Assembly: GCA_942491975.1 (NCBI GenBank)
Contig: CALOCY010000004.1
Span: forward strand, 62,001 to 126,000
DNA from: CALOCY01 sp942491975
GTDB taxonomy: Bacteria > Bacteroidota > Bacteroidia > Bacteroidales > Prolixibacteraceae
Direction: 5' to 3'
DNA length: 64,000 nucleotides
The stretch's first letter is position 1; each line of letters starts with the position of its first letter. The translations under genes and the position numbers were made by a program. The notes under the pieces were generated by a model. It did no database searches and was not told the origin of the DNA. It worked only from the letters and a program-made list of their open reading frames with translations. Below are positions 33,557 to 42,716 of the stretch, in pieces.

Positions 33557-35803
33557 ATGGATCAGGCTATTGTTAAAATGGAGTTACTGGCACCCGGTGG
33601 GGATATTGATGCTGTAAAAGCAGCCATTGTAGCCGGGGCAGATGCGGTATATTGTGGCCTGGATAAGTTTAATGCCAGAAACCGGGCTGCCAATATAACT
33701 TTTGACGATTTACAGGGCGTTTTAAGGCTTGCCCATAACAACGGTTGCAAAGTTTTTCTGACCCTCAATATCATCATTGTTGAACAAGAAATCCCGGCCT
33801 TTGTAAACTTGCTGAACAGGTTAATAAATACACGCATTGACGGGGTAATTGTTCAGGATTTAGGCATGTTTTTTCTGTTGTCCACCTATTTTAAAGGGCT
33901 TAACATACATGCATCTACCCAGCTTACCACCCATAATGAAGGCCAAATCCATTTTCTACATAAACTGAATGCTACCCGGGTTAACCTGTCACGCGAGTTA
34001 AATAGTGGTGAGATCAAAGCTTTAACAACAGTTGCGCATAACAACAATGTGTCAACAGAGGTATTTGTACATGGTTCCAACTGTCTCTCTTTTTCGGGCA
34101 TTTGTTATATGAGTGCTGTACATGGAGGGAATTCGGGGAATCGTGGCCGATGCAGTCAACCCTGCAGAGACAGGTATGTAACTACTGCTGCGGGTAAAGA
34201 TTACCCCCTTAACCTTAAAGATAATTCGGCCTTTTTTGATTTGAAAGAGTTAGCTGATGCCAGAGTGGATTCTCTAAAGATTGAAGGACGGATAAAGAAA
34301 TTTGATTACGTATATACGGTGGTAAACAGCTGGAGAAAACAACTCCAACGTTTTTACGCTCAACGTAGCCTAAGCAACGACAATAGTGAGCTGTATAAAG
34401 TGTTTAACCGGGATTTTTCAAATGCCTATTTAAAGGGCAATATCAGTAAAGAGATGTTTATTGATAATCCCCGGGATCATTCCATTAAGCACCTTTCTGA
34501 CGTTAACCGTTATGCTACGGATGACACGCTGGCACAAGACCAGTTAGCATTCTATGAAGAGAAAGATGGACTTAAAATTACTGTTGAAGACAAAATTAAA
34601 CAACTAAGTAGTGCTAAAGCCCCTTTAACAATACGCATTTCAGGGGAGTGTGGTAAACCGTTAAAAGTATCGGTAAAAACGCCAGAAACTTCGTTTGTAG
34701 TACTTTCAGCAATTGACCTTGCAGATACCGGCACACAGCCCTTGAGTTACGAAATGGTTTTGAAACGGTTCAAAGCCTTCAATGAAACGGAATATTACAT
34801 TAAACAGCTGGAGTTAGAGAATTTTGAAGGCGATCTTTATCTACCGTTTAAAGAGTTCACGTCACTAAAAAAAAGAATTCTATTCATTTTGAATGGTTCA
34901 AAAGAGATGGTTGGCCCCATTGATGTTCCCCGCTTAAAAAAACATAACAGCTCCAACATTAAGCCCACGCTGTCGGTATTAATCTCCTCCCCAAAGGATC
35001 TGTGCCTTTTCAATGAGACCACTGCAAAACTCTATTTTCAACTACCCAACTGTTTTAAAAACGAATTGTCGGCGTTTATCGGTCTTTTTAGAAAAAACAA
35101 AAAACTAATTCCCTGGTTCCCTTCTGTTTTAATAGATGAAGAGCACAGTGCTGCAGTAGAATTTCTTAACCAGGTGCAACCCAAACTAATTGTAACCAAT
35201 AATACCGGAATAGCCTATGAAGCCTACAAGAAAGGGATAGCATGGATAGCAGGCCCCTATCTCAATATCGCTAATTCCTTTAGCCTGTTGTGTTTGAAAG
35301 AAAATTTTAACTGTTCTGGCTCATTTATCTCCAATGAAATGAATAAACATCAGGTAAAAACGATTAAAAAGCCGGAGAATTTCAACCTATACTACAGCAT
35401 TTATCATCCTATTGTATTGATGACCAGTAGGCAATGCTTGTTTCATCAGGTTACCGGATGCGAAAAAGATAAAATTGATGAGGAGTGTATCCTGGTTTGT
35501 ACTAAATCTTCATCCATCACCAATTTAAAAGAGGAGTCTTTTATTATTGAAAAGTCAAAAGGCAACTATCACTGTATCTATAACAATATCAATTATTTAA
35601 ACACAGAAATTATTGCCGATATACCCGATCTCTTTTCCGGTTTTTTTATTGATTTGAGGGATATAAAAACCGAAACAACCGTAGAGCTGGATAAATTGAG
35701 AATTATTGAGCTTTTTGAAAATCATCTCAATGGAAACACCGATGCAACACTCAAACAACGTATTCATCCCACAACCAATACCCAATATAAAAAGGGTATC
35801 TAA
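33557..35803 (+). CDS. Peptidase U32-family protein (RlhA/TrhP-like RNA hydroxylation)
   Basis: 748 residues. N-terminal U32 domain with MELLAPGGDIDAVKAAIVAGADAVYCGLDKFNARN and the cysteine-bearing SGICYMSAVHGGNSGNRGRCSQPCR near residues 185-210. The ~250-residue insert after LKIEGRIKKFDYVYTVVNSWRK corresponds to DUF3656 in the long members such as RlhA (23S rRNA C2501 hydroxylation). TrhP/YegQ proteins are shorter. I therefore favour an RlhA-like role on rRNA, with tRNA U34 hydroxylation as the alternative. The C-terminal 200 residues add a further barrel-like repeat. The first ATG at 33557 is used. Confidence 0.82.
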   Translation: MDQAIVKMELLAPGGDIDAVKAAIVAGADAVYCGLDKFNARNRAANITFDDLQGVLRLAHNNGCKVFLTLNIIIVEQEIPAFVNLLNRLINTRIDGVIVQDLGMFFLLSTYFKGLNIHASTQLTTHNEGQIHFLHKLNATRVNLSRELNSGEIKALTTVAHNNNVSTEVFVHGSNCLSFSGICYMSAVHGGNSGNRGRCSQPCRDRYVTTAAGKDYPLNLKDNSAFFDLKELADARVDSLKIEGRIKKFDYVYTVVNSWRKQLQRFYAQRSLSNDNSELYKVFNRDFSNAYLKGNISKEMFIDNPRDHSIKHLSDVNRYATDDTLAQDQLAFYEEKDGLKITVEDKIKQLSSAKAPLTIRISGECGKPLKVSVKTPETSFVVLSAIDLADTGTQPLSYEMVLKRFKAFNETEYYIKQLELENFEGDLYLPFKEFTSLKKRILFILNGSKEMVGPIDVPRLKKHNSSNIKPTLSVLISSPKDLCLFNETTAKLYFQLPNCFKNELSAFIGLFRKNKKLIPWFPSVLIDEEHSAAVEFLNQVQPKLIVTNNTGIAYEAYKKGIAWIAGPYLNIANSFSLLCLKENFNCSGSFISNEMNKHQVKTIKKPENFNLYYSIYHPIVLMTSRQCLFHQVTGCEKDKIDEECILVCTKSSSITNLKEESFIIEKSKGNYHCIYNNINYLNTEIIADIPDLFSGFFIDLRDIKTETTVELDKLRIIELFENHLNGNTDATLKQRIHPTTNTQYKKGI

Positions 35804-35845
35804 AATTAAAATCGTATAAATCAATCAGATGAAAGGATTTAATAT

Positions 35846-35853
35846 TACCTTTG
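35846..35853 (+). promoter_or_regulatory. -7 promoter box of the cold-shock gene
   Basis: TACCTTTG matches TAnnTTTG exactly and lies 28 nt before the ATG. No TTTG at the ideal distance. Confidence 0.5.
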
Positions 35854-35881
35854 TACGTTACAAAAATTTAATTTACACGTT

Positions 35882-36073
35882 ATGAGTACTGGAACAGTAA
35901 AATTTTTCAATGAGTCTAAAGGGTTTGGTTTTATAACTCCTGAAGATGGAAGTAAAGATGTATTTGTACATCAAAGTGGATTGACCGATAGAATAGATGA
36001 AGGAGATAAAGTGAGCTACGACGTAGAAGAAGGTCAAAAAGGATTGAACGCAGTAAATGTCAAAACGATATAA
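35882..36073 (+). CDS. Cold-shock protein (CspA family)
   Basis: 63 residues. The single cold-shock domain has both RNP motifs, KGFGFITP and VFVHQSGL, and the opening GTVKFFNESKGFG. Binds single-stranded RNA and DNA; RNA chaperone. Slightly shorter than E. coli CspA (70). Own promoter and terminator make it monocistronic. Confidence 0.95.
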   Translation: MSTGTVKFFNESKGFGFITPEDGSKDVFVHQSGLTDRIDEGDKVSYDVEEGQKGLNAVNVKTI

Positions 36074-36104
36074 TTATCTGTTGACTTTTTAGCATTGTAT
36101 AATG

Positions 36105-36142
36105 AAGCCGTCTCAAAACATGATTTTGGGGCGGTTTTTTTT
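36105..36142 (+). terminator. Rho-independent terminator of the cold-shock gene
   Basis: AAGCCGTCTCAAAA (36105-36118) pairs with TTTTGGGGCGGTTT (36124-36137) with a few G-U pairs, followed by T6. The next gene begins 20 nt later. Confidence 0.75.
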
Positions 36143-36162
36143 AAAAGAAATTGTTTGGTGAA

Positions 36163-37779
36163 ATGATTACAGTTGCAAATTTAAGAATTCAATTTGGCAA
36201 AAGAGTGTTGTTCCAGGAAGTAAACATGAAGTTTACAGCAGGAAATTGTTATGGCGTAATTGGGGCAAACGGTGCAGGGAAATCGACCTTTTTAAAGGCC
36301 ATTTCCCGTGAAATGGATACTACCTCCGGCCATATTACGTTGGGACCTGGCGAAAGGCTTTCCGTTTTAAACCAGGACCACTTTGCTTTTGACGAATACA
36401 CCGTACTCAATACGGTTATGAAGGGACATGCACAGTTGTGGGATATCATGCAGGAAAAAGATGCCATTTATGCTAAACCCGATTTTTCAGACACCGATGG
36501 TACAAAAGCAGCCGAATTAGAAGCCAAATTTGCAGACATGGGGGGGTGGAATGCCGAAAACGATGCAGCTACATTATTGAGCAATTTGGGCATAAAAGAG
36601 GAATTTCATTACACATTAATGAAAGATATGAGCGGGAAACAAAAAGTACGGGTTTTGTTAGCCCAGGCTCTTTTTGGCAAACCCGATAACCTACTGCTTG
36701 ATGAACCTACAAACGACCTGGATTTGGAAACGGTAATGTGGTTAGAGAATTACCTGGCTAATTATGAAAATACTGTTTTAGTTGTATCTCACGACAGGCA
36801 TTTTCTGGATGCCATAAGTACACATACTGTTGATATCGATTTTGGGAAAATACAACTGTTTGCAGGCAATTACAGTTTTTGGTATCAAAGTAGCCAGCTT
36901 GCATTACGACAGCAACAGGCACAAAACAAAAAAGCCGAAGAGAAGCGTAAAGAGTTGCAACAATTTATTGCACGTTTTAGTGCCAACGTGGCTAAATCGA
37001 AACAGACCACAAGTCGTAAGAAAATGATTGAACGACTTAATATTGAAGACATCAAGCCTTCAACAAGAAAATATCCGGGCATTATTTTTACTCCCGAACG
37101 AAAAGCAGGCAATCAAATTCTTGATGTTAGTGGATTAAGTGCAAGTATTGATGGTGAAATTTTGTTTAAGAATATAGATTTTTGTGCCAACAAAGACGAT
37201 AAAATTGTATTCTTATCGAAAGATACCCGGGCAATGACCGCTTTTTTTGAGATCATAAATGGCCAACAAAAAGCGGATGCCGGCACCTATCAGTGGGGGC
37301 AAACCATTACATCGGCCTATTTACCTTTAGATAATTCAGGGTTCTTTAAAGGCAGGTTAAGCCTGTTCGACTGGCTCTGCCAGTTTACCAGCGACACAAC
37401 AGAACTTTTTATCCGTAGTTATTTGGGAAAAATGTTATTCGCCGGAGATGAGATTCACAAACAAGTGGGTGTATTATCCGGCGGAGAGAAAATGCGTTGC
37501 ATGATTTCTAAAATGATGCTTACAAATGCCAATGCATTGGTGTTAGACACGCCCACAAATCATCTCGATCTGGAATCTATCCAGGCATTCAACAATAACC
37601 TGATTAAGTTTTCGGGAAATATATTCATGTCATCCCACGACCATGAGTTTATTCAAACCGTTTGCAACAGAATTATTGAACTTACCCCCAACGGTGTTAT
37701 TGATAAACTTATGGATTACGATGAATATATTGCAGATGAGAAAATTCAGGCTCTAAGGGAAAAGATGTACAAAAAGTAG
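36163..37779 (+). CDS. ABC-F family ATPase (YbiT-like) with degenerate second ATPase site
   Basis: 538 residues from the ATG at 36163. Two ABC domains joined by the ABC-F linker (residues about 240-310, helical, QQQAQNKKAEEKRKEL). Domain 1 is intact: GANGAGKSTFLKA, MSGKQKVRVLLAQA, LLLDEPTNDLD. Domain 2 lacks a recognisable Walker A (DDKIVFLSKDTRAMTAFF near residue 346) and has LDTPTNHLD, with Thr463 at the position of the catalytic Glu, although the signature LSGGEKMR is kept. ABC-F proteins act on the ribosome. The closest well-known type is YbiT; no feature points to antibiotic resistance. Confidence 0.9.
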   Translation: MITVANLRIQFGKRVLFQEVNMKFTAGNCYGVIGANGAGKSTFLKAISREMDTTSGHITLGPGERLSVLNQDHFAFDEYTVLNTVMKGHAQLWDIMQEKDAIYAKPDFSDTDGTKAAELEAKFADMGGWNAENDAATLLSNLGIKEEFHYTLMKDMSGKQKVRVLLAQALFGKPDNLLLDEPTNDLDLETVMWLENYLANYENTVLVVSHDRHFLDAISTHTVDIDFGKIQLFAGNYSFWYQSSQLALRQQQAQNKKAEEKRKELQQFIARFSANVAKSKQTTSRKKMIERLNIEDIKPSTRKYPGIIFTPERKAGNQILDVSGLSASIDGEILFKNIDFCANKDDKIVFLSKDTRAMTAFFEIINGQQKADAGTYQWGQTITSAYLPLDNSGFFKGRLSLFDWLCQFTSDTTELFIRSYLGKMLFAGDEIHKQVGVLSGGEKMRCMISKMMLTNANALVLDTPTNHLDLESIQAFNNNLIKFSGNIFMSSHDHEFIQTVCNRIIELTPNGVIDKLMDYDEYIADEKIQALREKMYKK

Positions 37780-38346
37780 TTTTGGCAGTTAAGAAACGGT
37801 GCCACCATCAACCTGCCTTATTGTGTGTGGCCTTATATACGTGAATATTACAAATTTATACCCCTGATTTGTAAATCAAGGTATCCTAACGTGCTGTATA
37901 TCAGTTGATAACATAGCATGTGCTCATATTGTTCTCATAATGAGCGGGTTATAGGCTTTTATTTACAAAAATGAGGGGTAAAAATGTAAATTTACTATCT
38001 CTAACCGCTAAAAATACGACCAATTGCAGCCGGAATGCAAGCCCTCTGTTCCGAAGGTTGACGATTTATCCGTAAAGAGCAGTCAATGCTTTTTTGATGC
38101 GCAGCGTACCCTTTACTTTCGATGCCAACACACCTTGTATCCTTAAAAAAAATATTTCGTAATAGTTAATAGGGAATGTCCCCGTTATGCATATACCCCG
38201 TACTGCATTCTTGCATCCATCCCGTGTTATCAGAGAATGGTACGGAGCTAGAGAAAACGACCTACTGTCTGTTCCGATTTCAAATAAAATATTTGAAAAA
38301 TCCATTAAACACATTATTTCTTTAACAACCCAAAAATCAATAAATT
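37780..38346. other. Long intergenic region before the secreted-module operon
   Basis: About 570 bp without a convincing gene. An 82-codon minus-strand frame (38066-38314) has no recognisable family. Small palindromes are present (CCTGATTTGTAAATCAAGG near 37863 and GTAAATTTAC near 37986). No exact TAnnTTTG promoter was found next to the 38347 gene, so how the module is transcribed is unclear. Confidence 0.5.
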
Positions 38347-38841
38347 ATGCAACTTCTGAATTTCAAGAAAGCAAAACTATTTGTAGTATTTGTACTGGGA
38401 ATAGGAGTGACAGCATTATTCGCACAAGAAGCTGTTCCTGCTTCGGGTGGTAATGCTTCAGGAAGCGGAGGCTCAGCAAGCTATTCTGTTGGCCAGCTGG
38501 TTTGCTCCACCCACACAGGTACAAACGGATCTGTAGCCGAAGGGGTACAGCAGCCCTACGAGATTATGGTGATAACCGGCATTGAACATATCGGGATCAA
38601 CCTTGAATGCACGGTTTACCCCAACCCAACCCCCGGTCTCCTTACGTTGAGAATTGAAAATTACCCCAATGAAAAATTGTTTTGCCAGCTTTTCAATATC
38701 AACGGGACACTCTTGAAAAATCAAAAACTGACAGGCAACGAAACGACCATTACTATGACAAACCTTGTTGCGGGAACTTATTTTCTGAAAGTTTTTGATG
38801 GGCAAAAAGAGGTAAAAACATTTAAGATCATTAAACAATAA
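38347..38841 (+). CDS. Small secreted protein with T9SS sorting domain
   Basis: 164 residues. Signal peptide (KLFVVFVLGIGVTALFAQ), a short Gly/Ser-rich mature part (ASGGNASGSGGSASYSVGQLV, then GSVAEGVQQPYEI) of about 55 residues, and a C-terminal T9SS type A domain from VYPNPTPGLLTLRIENY to GTYFLKVFDGQ. The mature part is of a type I associate with surface-protein operons of this phylum, but its function is unknown. First gene of a run of four same-strand genes with gaps of 3-16 nt. Confidence 0.8.
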   Translation: MQLLNFKKAKLFVVFVLGIGVTALFAQEAVPASGGNASGSGGSASYSVGQLVCSTHTGTNGSVAEGVQQPYEIMVITGIEHIGINLECTVYPNPTPGLLTLRIENYPNEKLFCQLFNINGTLLKNQKLTGNETTITMTNLVAGTYFLKVFDGQKEVKTFKIIKQ

Positions 38842-38852
38842 AAATTATGGTC

Positions 38853-39896
38853 ATGAAAAAGATTTTTACATTCATAACAACAGCAATATTGATTGCAACG
38901 GTGTTCCTGCCTCAACATGTAGCGGCCCAGTCCCCCGAAAAAATGAGCTACCAGGCTATTGTCAGGGATGCCGGCAATGACCTTGTTACAAGCACGGTTG
39001 TTGGCATGCAAATCAGTATTTTACAGGGTTCTGCGAGCGGAACAGTTGTTTATGCAGAAACGCAAACACCCACGACCAATGCCAACGGGTTGGTAAGCAT
39101 AGAAATCGGTAACGGTACATTGGTAAATGGTAATTTCACGACCATCGACTGGTCAAATGGACCCTATTTCCTTAAAACAGAAACCGACCCGACAGGAGGG
39201 GTAAGTTATACCATTACAGGCACCAGCCAGTTGTTAAGTGTACCTTATGCACTATATGCTGAAATCTCAGAAAGTGCATTGACAGATGAGGTGGACGATG
39301 CAGATGCTGACTCCCTTAATGAGCTACAGGACTTGTCGCTATCCGAAAATACCCTTAGCCTTACCGATGATCCTACAACAGTTGACCTTTCCGGTTATGT
39401 GAATAACTGGGATGAATCAGGCGGTACTGTTTATAAAGACTCGGGAGATGTGGCAATAGGTACAAATAATGCTATGGGATACAAGCTAAGGGTAAGTGGC
39501 AGTACAAATGTAACAGCCAATATTGACGTTGGCGGCAATGTAACCGCAAACGGGGTAACCTTTGGAAAAGTGTATCTGATAAATAGCGGGATAATTATAA
39601 CAACCGACAGTGACCAGAAACAACTCTATTGGGATGAAATTAATGGTGAGATAGACATCGTTAATAATTCGGGAGACTGGTGTGATTACTGGTGGAGAAG
39701 CCAAAAGGCAACAACTGCCGATGGTAAAGCTGCAGCGGTAAGCTCATCTACGACGGAAACCATTATAACAGGCACCAACTCCAATGACAACAGTTTTGAA
39801 ATTCATTTCGGGCAGGCCGATGGTACCTCGGGATGGTGCTCAATCTGGTTGCAATATGCCAATGGTGCAATGGTCGGGCACTTTATTAAATACTAA
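38853..39896 (+). CDS. Secreted fibre-like protein, paralogue 1
   Basis: 347 residues from the ATG at 38853, which aligns with the start of the next gene; ATG at 38847 is possible. Signal peptide, then a ~125-residue domain (PEKMSYQAIVRDAGNDLV to LLSVPYALYAE) shared with the next gene. The rest is rich in Asp, Ser, Thr and Asn with short repeats (NELQDLSLSENTLSLTDD) like trimeric fibre stalks, and ends in a Trp/Tyr-rich globular part (DWCDYWWRSQK, GWCSIWLQYANG). No T9SS sorting domain. Probably an exported surface fibre or adhesin; the ligand is unknown. Confidence 0.7.
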   Translation: MKKIFTFITTAILIATVFLPQHVAAQSPEKMSYQAIVRDAGNDLVTSTVVGMQISILQGSASGTVVYAETQTPTTNANGLVSIEIGNGTLVNGNFTTIDWSNGPYFLKTETDPTGGVSYTITGTSQLLSVPYALYAEISESALTDEVDDADADSLNELQDLSLSENTLSLTDDPTTVDLSGYVNNWDESGGTVYKDSGDVAIGTNNAMGYKLRVSGSTNVTANIDVGGNVTANGVTFGKVYLINSGIIITTDSDQKQLYWDEINGEIDIVNNSGDWCDYWWRSQKATTADGKAAAVSSSTTETIITGTNSNDNSFEIHFGQADGTSGWCSIWLQYANGAMVGHFIKY

Positions 39897-39908
39897 AATT
39901 TTAAACAG

Positions 39909-41012
39909 ATGAAACGGATATTTACATTCATAACAACAGCAATATTGATTGCAACGGTGTTCCTGCCACAACAGGTAGGGGGCCAGGCCCCTGAAAAGAT
40001 GAGTTATCAGGCTGTGGTAAGGGATGCCAGCGATGAACTTGTAACCAACACTTCTGTGGGAATGAAAATCAGTATTCTGCAAGGCTCTGCAAGTGGGGTA
40101 ATTGTTTATGCAGAAACGCAAACACCCACGACCAATGCCAACGGGTTGGTAAGCATAGAAATTGGTAACGGTACATTGGTAAATGGTAATTTCACGACCA
40201 TCGACTGGTCAGCCGGCCCTTATTACCTTAAAACAGAAACCGACCCTGCGGGAGGGATAAGTTATAGCATAACAGGCACCAGCCAATTGATGAGTGTCCC
40301 TTATGCCCTGTATGCTAAAACAGCTAAAAACCTTACCGATTCAATTATTGAAACCGATCCCGTGTTTAGTGCATCAGTGGCAGGTGAGATTACAGCAGCA
40401 GATACCACCAACTGGAACAGTAAATTGGATACCGAAACAGATGGTTCTGTAACGAATGAAATACAAACCCTCAGCATTAGCAACGATACCATCTCGCTTA
40501 GTGACGGAGGGCTTGTAAAAGTGCCTTATGGTCCGTCCGGTGCAGCTACAAATGACCTGATAACCTATGACGGCACCAATTGGGTGGCAAAACATGCTGT
40601 AATAGGAAACACAGGTGGCGGGCAGGCACAAAACAATATGCAACCCTACATCTGTATCTACCATATTATTGCGCTACAGGGCACCTTCCCGTCAAGAAAC
40701 TGCACCACTCCGTTCATTGCAGAAATTAGTATGTTCGCGGGCAACTTTGCCCCCCGTAACTGGGCATTCTGTGACGGGCAACTTCTCGCTATTTCATCGA
40801 ATACGGCCCTGTTTTCACTGGTGGGGACTACCTATGGTGGCGATGGGCGTACCACATTTGGTTTACCTGATTTAAGAGGACGTACAGTGGTGCATCCCGG
40901 ACAAGGATCTGGTCTCTCTACACGAACATGGGGAGAAAGAGGAGGGGTAGAAACGACCACCATGACAATCAACCAAATGCCCGAACACACGCACACCATT
41001 ACATATGAATAG
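39909..41012 (+). CDS. Secreted fibre-like protein, paralogue 2, with permuted phage tail-collar domain
   Basis: 367 residues. Signal peptide and the same ~125-residue SYQA-type domain as the preceding gene, then a stalk with TNEIQTLSISNDTISLSDGG. The C-terminus is a tail-collar (microcystin-dependent protein) domain, PF07484: IAEISMFAGNFAPRNWAFCDG, LFSLVGTTYGGDGRTTFGLP, DLRGRTVVHPGQG and QMPEHTHTITYE at the very end. The block GGGQAQNNMQPY..IIALQGTFPSRN, which normally closes this domain at its C-terminus, here precedes it (residues about 235-262). Four nt upstream of the protease gene, so probably one operon. Confidence 0.78.
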   Translation: MKRIFTFITTAILIATVFLPQQVGGQAPEKMSYQAVVRDASDELVTNTSVGMKISILQGSASGVIVYAETQTPTTNANGLVSIEIGNGTLVNGNFTTIDWSAGPYYLKTETDPAGGISYSITGTSQLMSVPYALYAKTAKNLTDSIIETDPVFSASVAGEITAADTTNWNSKLDTETDGSVTNEIQTLSISNDTISLSDGGLVKVPYGPSGAATNDLITYDGTNWVAKHAVIGNTGGGQAQNNMQPYICIYHIIALQGTFPSRNCTTPFIAEISMFAGNFAPRNWAFCDGQLLAISSNTALFSLVGTTYGGDGRTTFGLPDLRGRTVVHPGQGSGLSTRTWGERGGVETTTMTINQMPEHTHTITYE

Positions 41013-41015
41013 CCT

Positions 41016-42716
41016 ATGAGAACAATTATCCGGCTGGCAGGCATCATCGTGTTTGCCGGCCTTTTTTTCTTTCAAATCGATGCACAAATCCCGGACAGAA
41101 ACCGGAGTTTGTGGGCTTATGATAATATACATATCCCCCCTGCAAATGCCGTTAATGATAAAAGAGATGCAGTAATCGTTGCAGTTGTAGATGATGCATT
41201 CAGGCTCTCACACAAAGAGCTGAAAAATTTTGTTTACAAAAATCCCCTTGAAATACCCGGGAATCAATGGGATGATGATGGGAACGGCTATGTCGATGAT
41301 GTGTCCGGTTGGGATATCTCTGATCACGACAACGATGTCTCGGTACCCGAAGGACGGGACAAGGTGTTTTTTCACGGCACATACATTGCCGGTATCATCA
41401 CAAAGATAGCAACACTCCACTACGGTGAAAAAGCCAATGAATGCATTAAAATCATGCCGGTCAAAGTACTTCCGGATCAGGCCAACAGGACCTATGTAAG
41501 GGATGGCTACAAAGGCATCAGGTACGCGATGGAAAACGGGGCAGACATCATTTGTCTGGCCTGGAGCGGCGGAAACCCCGGCGATGAAGATCTGAAAATA
41601 ATCAGGGAAGCATATCAAAAAGGCATTCTCATTATCGCTTCTGCAGGAAATTTCAATGATGAAAAAATCCCGAACCCGGCCCTTGCTCCTGAAGTATTGG
41701 CCGTTTCCGGGGTAAACACGAATTATCAAAAAGAAGAAAAATCAAATTATGGCATGCAGGTCGACATCGCCGCCCCGGCAACAGCTGTAAAGGGGGCACA
41801 TCCCGAAAAAGACAATGCCTACATACATGACAACGGCACTTCGCCCGCAGCAGCCCTGGTAGCCGGGTGTGCTGCAATCATCCTGTCGAAAAAAGAAGGC
41901 CTTAAACCATCGGATGTAAAAGAAGCCCTGCTAAATACCGCTACGCCATTTTCCGGAAACTTCTCAACATATGGAGGGAAAATGGGTGCAGGTATTGTAA
42001 ACCTCAAAAATGCGCTTGATTACATTACTAATGATTCAGATCGAAGCCAATACTACTCTTCACTTCGCTCCAAAGGAACCATCGTGGCCGATGCACAAAC
42101 TCCCCGCAACGAATGGAAAATCAATCCGGAAGGTGGCTATCACGGTTTCTACCTTGAACCTGACATCTCCGGTATTAAAAAACCTGAAAAACACGCATTC
42201 AGCATAATGGTCAACGATACGGTTTGGAATGCATACAACCTCTCACAGACACCTCACCGATTATTTGTTCCCGCTTCGTCAATAATAATTAACATGCAAA
42301 ATAGCCGGCTGAAAAAACGTGAACGGTTCAAAATCAACTACTACGGCAAAACCATTGACTCAACCAAACTCTACTGCAGTGGCACACGTTACCTGAACCT
42401 TCAGAAAGGTAATGTCGATGATGGCAGCGGTGAAAACAACTATGCCAACTGCTGTTCCTGTAAATGGATCATCACCGTTCCTCCCGGCAAAAAAATCAAA
42501 TTTACCTTCGACAAAATGGACACACAACCCAACGTGGACTTTGTCTACCTTGTTGACGGGAAAACAGCCATTCCTGCAAACATCATCGCTAAATTTAGTG
42601 GAAATAACCAGCCCCCTGTTGTCTTTTCCCGAACCAACGAAGTACTGGTTTGGTTTGTCACAGACAACGCTGTCACAGCTCAGGGATGGCAATTCCATTA
42701 TGAAACAGTGGAATAA
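41016..42716 (+). CDS. Secreted subtilisin-like serine protease with CUB-like C-terminus
   Basis: 566 residues. Signal peptide (RLAGIIVFAGLFFFQIDAQ). S8 catalytic domain with Asp59 in VAVVDDAFRLSH, His120 in FHGTYIAGI, the oxyanion Asn in IIASAGNF and Ser276 in NGTSPAAALVAG, so the triad is complete although His is followed by Gly-Thr-Tyr instead of the usual Gly-Thr-His. A linker follows, then a CUB-like domain (about 450-566: LYCSGTRYLNLQ, CCSCKWIITVPPGKKIKFTF). No T9SS domain; export is by Sec to the periplasm or beyond. Last of the four-gene module; it may process the two fibre proteins (inference from position only). Confidence 0.85.
   Translation: MRTIIRLAGIIVFAGLFFFQIDAQIPDRNRSLWAYDNIHIPPANAVNDKRDAVIVAVVDDAFRLSHKELKNFVYKNPLEIPGNQWDDDGNGYVDDVSGWDISDHDNDVSVPEGRDKVFFHGTYIAGIITKIATLHYGEKANECIKIMPVKVLPDQANRTYVRDGYKGIRYAMENGADIICLAWSGGNPGDEDLKIIREAYQKGILIIASAGNFNDEKIPNPALAPEVLAVSGVNTNYQKEEKSNYGMQVDIAAPATAVKGAHPEKDNAYIHDNGTSPAAALVAGCAAIILSKKEGLKPSDVKEALLNTATPFSGNFSTYGGKMGAGIVNLKNALDYITNDSDRSQYYSSLRSKGTIVADAQTPRNEWKINPEGGYHGFYLEPDISGIKKPEKHAFSIMVNDTVWNAYNLSQTPHRLFVPASSIIINMQNSRLKKRERFKINYYGKTIDSTKLYCSGTRYLNLQKGNVDDGSGENNYANCCSCKWIITVPPGKKIKFTFDKMDTQPNVDFVYLVDGKTAIPANIIAKFSGNNQPPVVFSRTNEVLVWFVTDNAVTAQGWQFHYETVE

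Noticed and set aside
36163..37779. Antibiotic-resistance ABC-F gene
   Set aside because: The linker and domain 2 resemble the YbiT-like housekeeping group; no resistance-type features seen.
38066..38314. 82-codon minus-strand frame in the 37.8-38.3 kb gap
   Set aside because: No recognisable family, no promoter, no ribosome site, and another frame overlaps on the opposite strand.
39909..41012. Prophage remnant suggested by the tail-collar domain
   Set aside because: The gene has a signal peptide, lies in an operon with host secretion genes, and there are no phage structural or integrase genes nearby.
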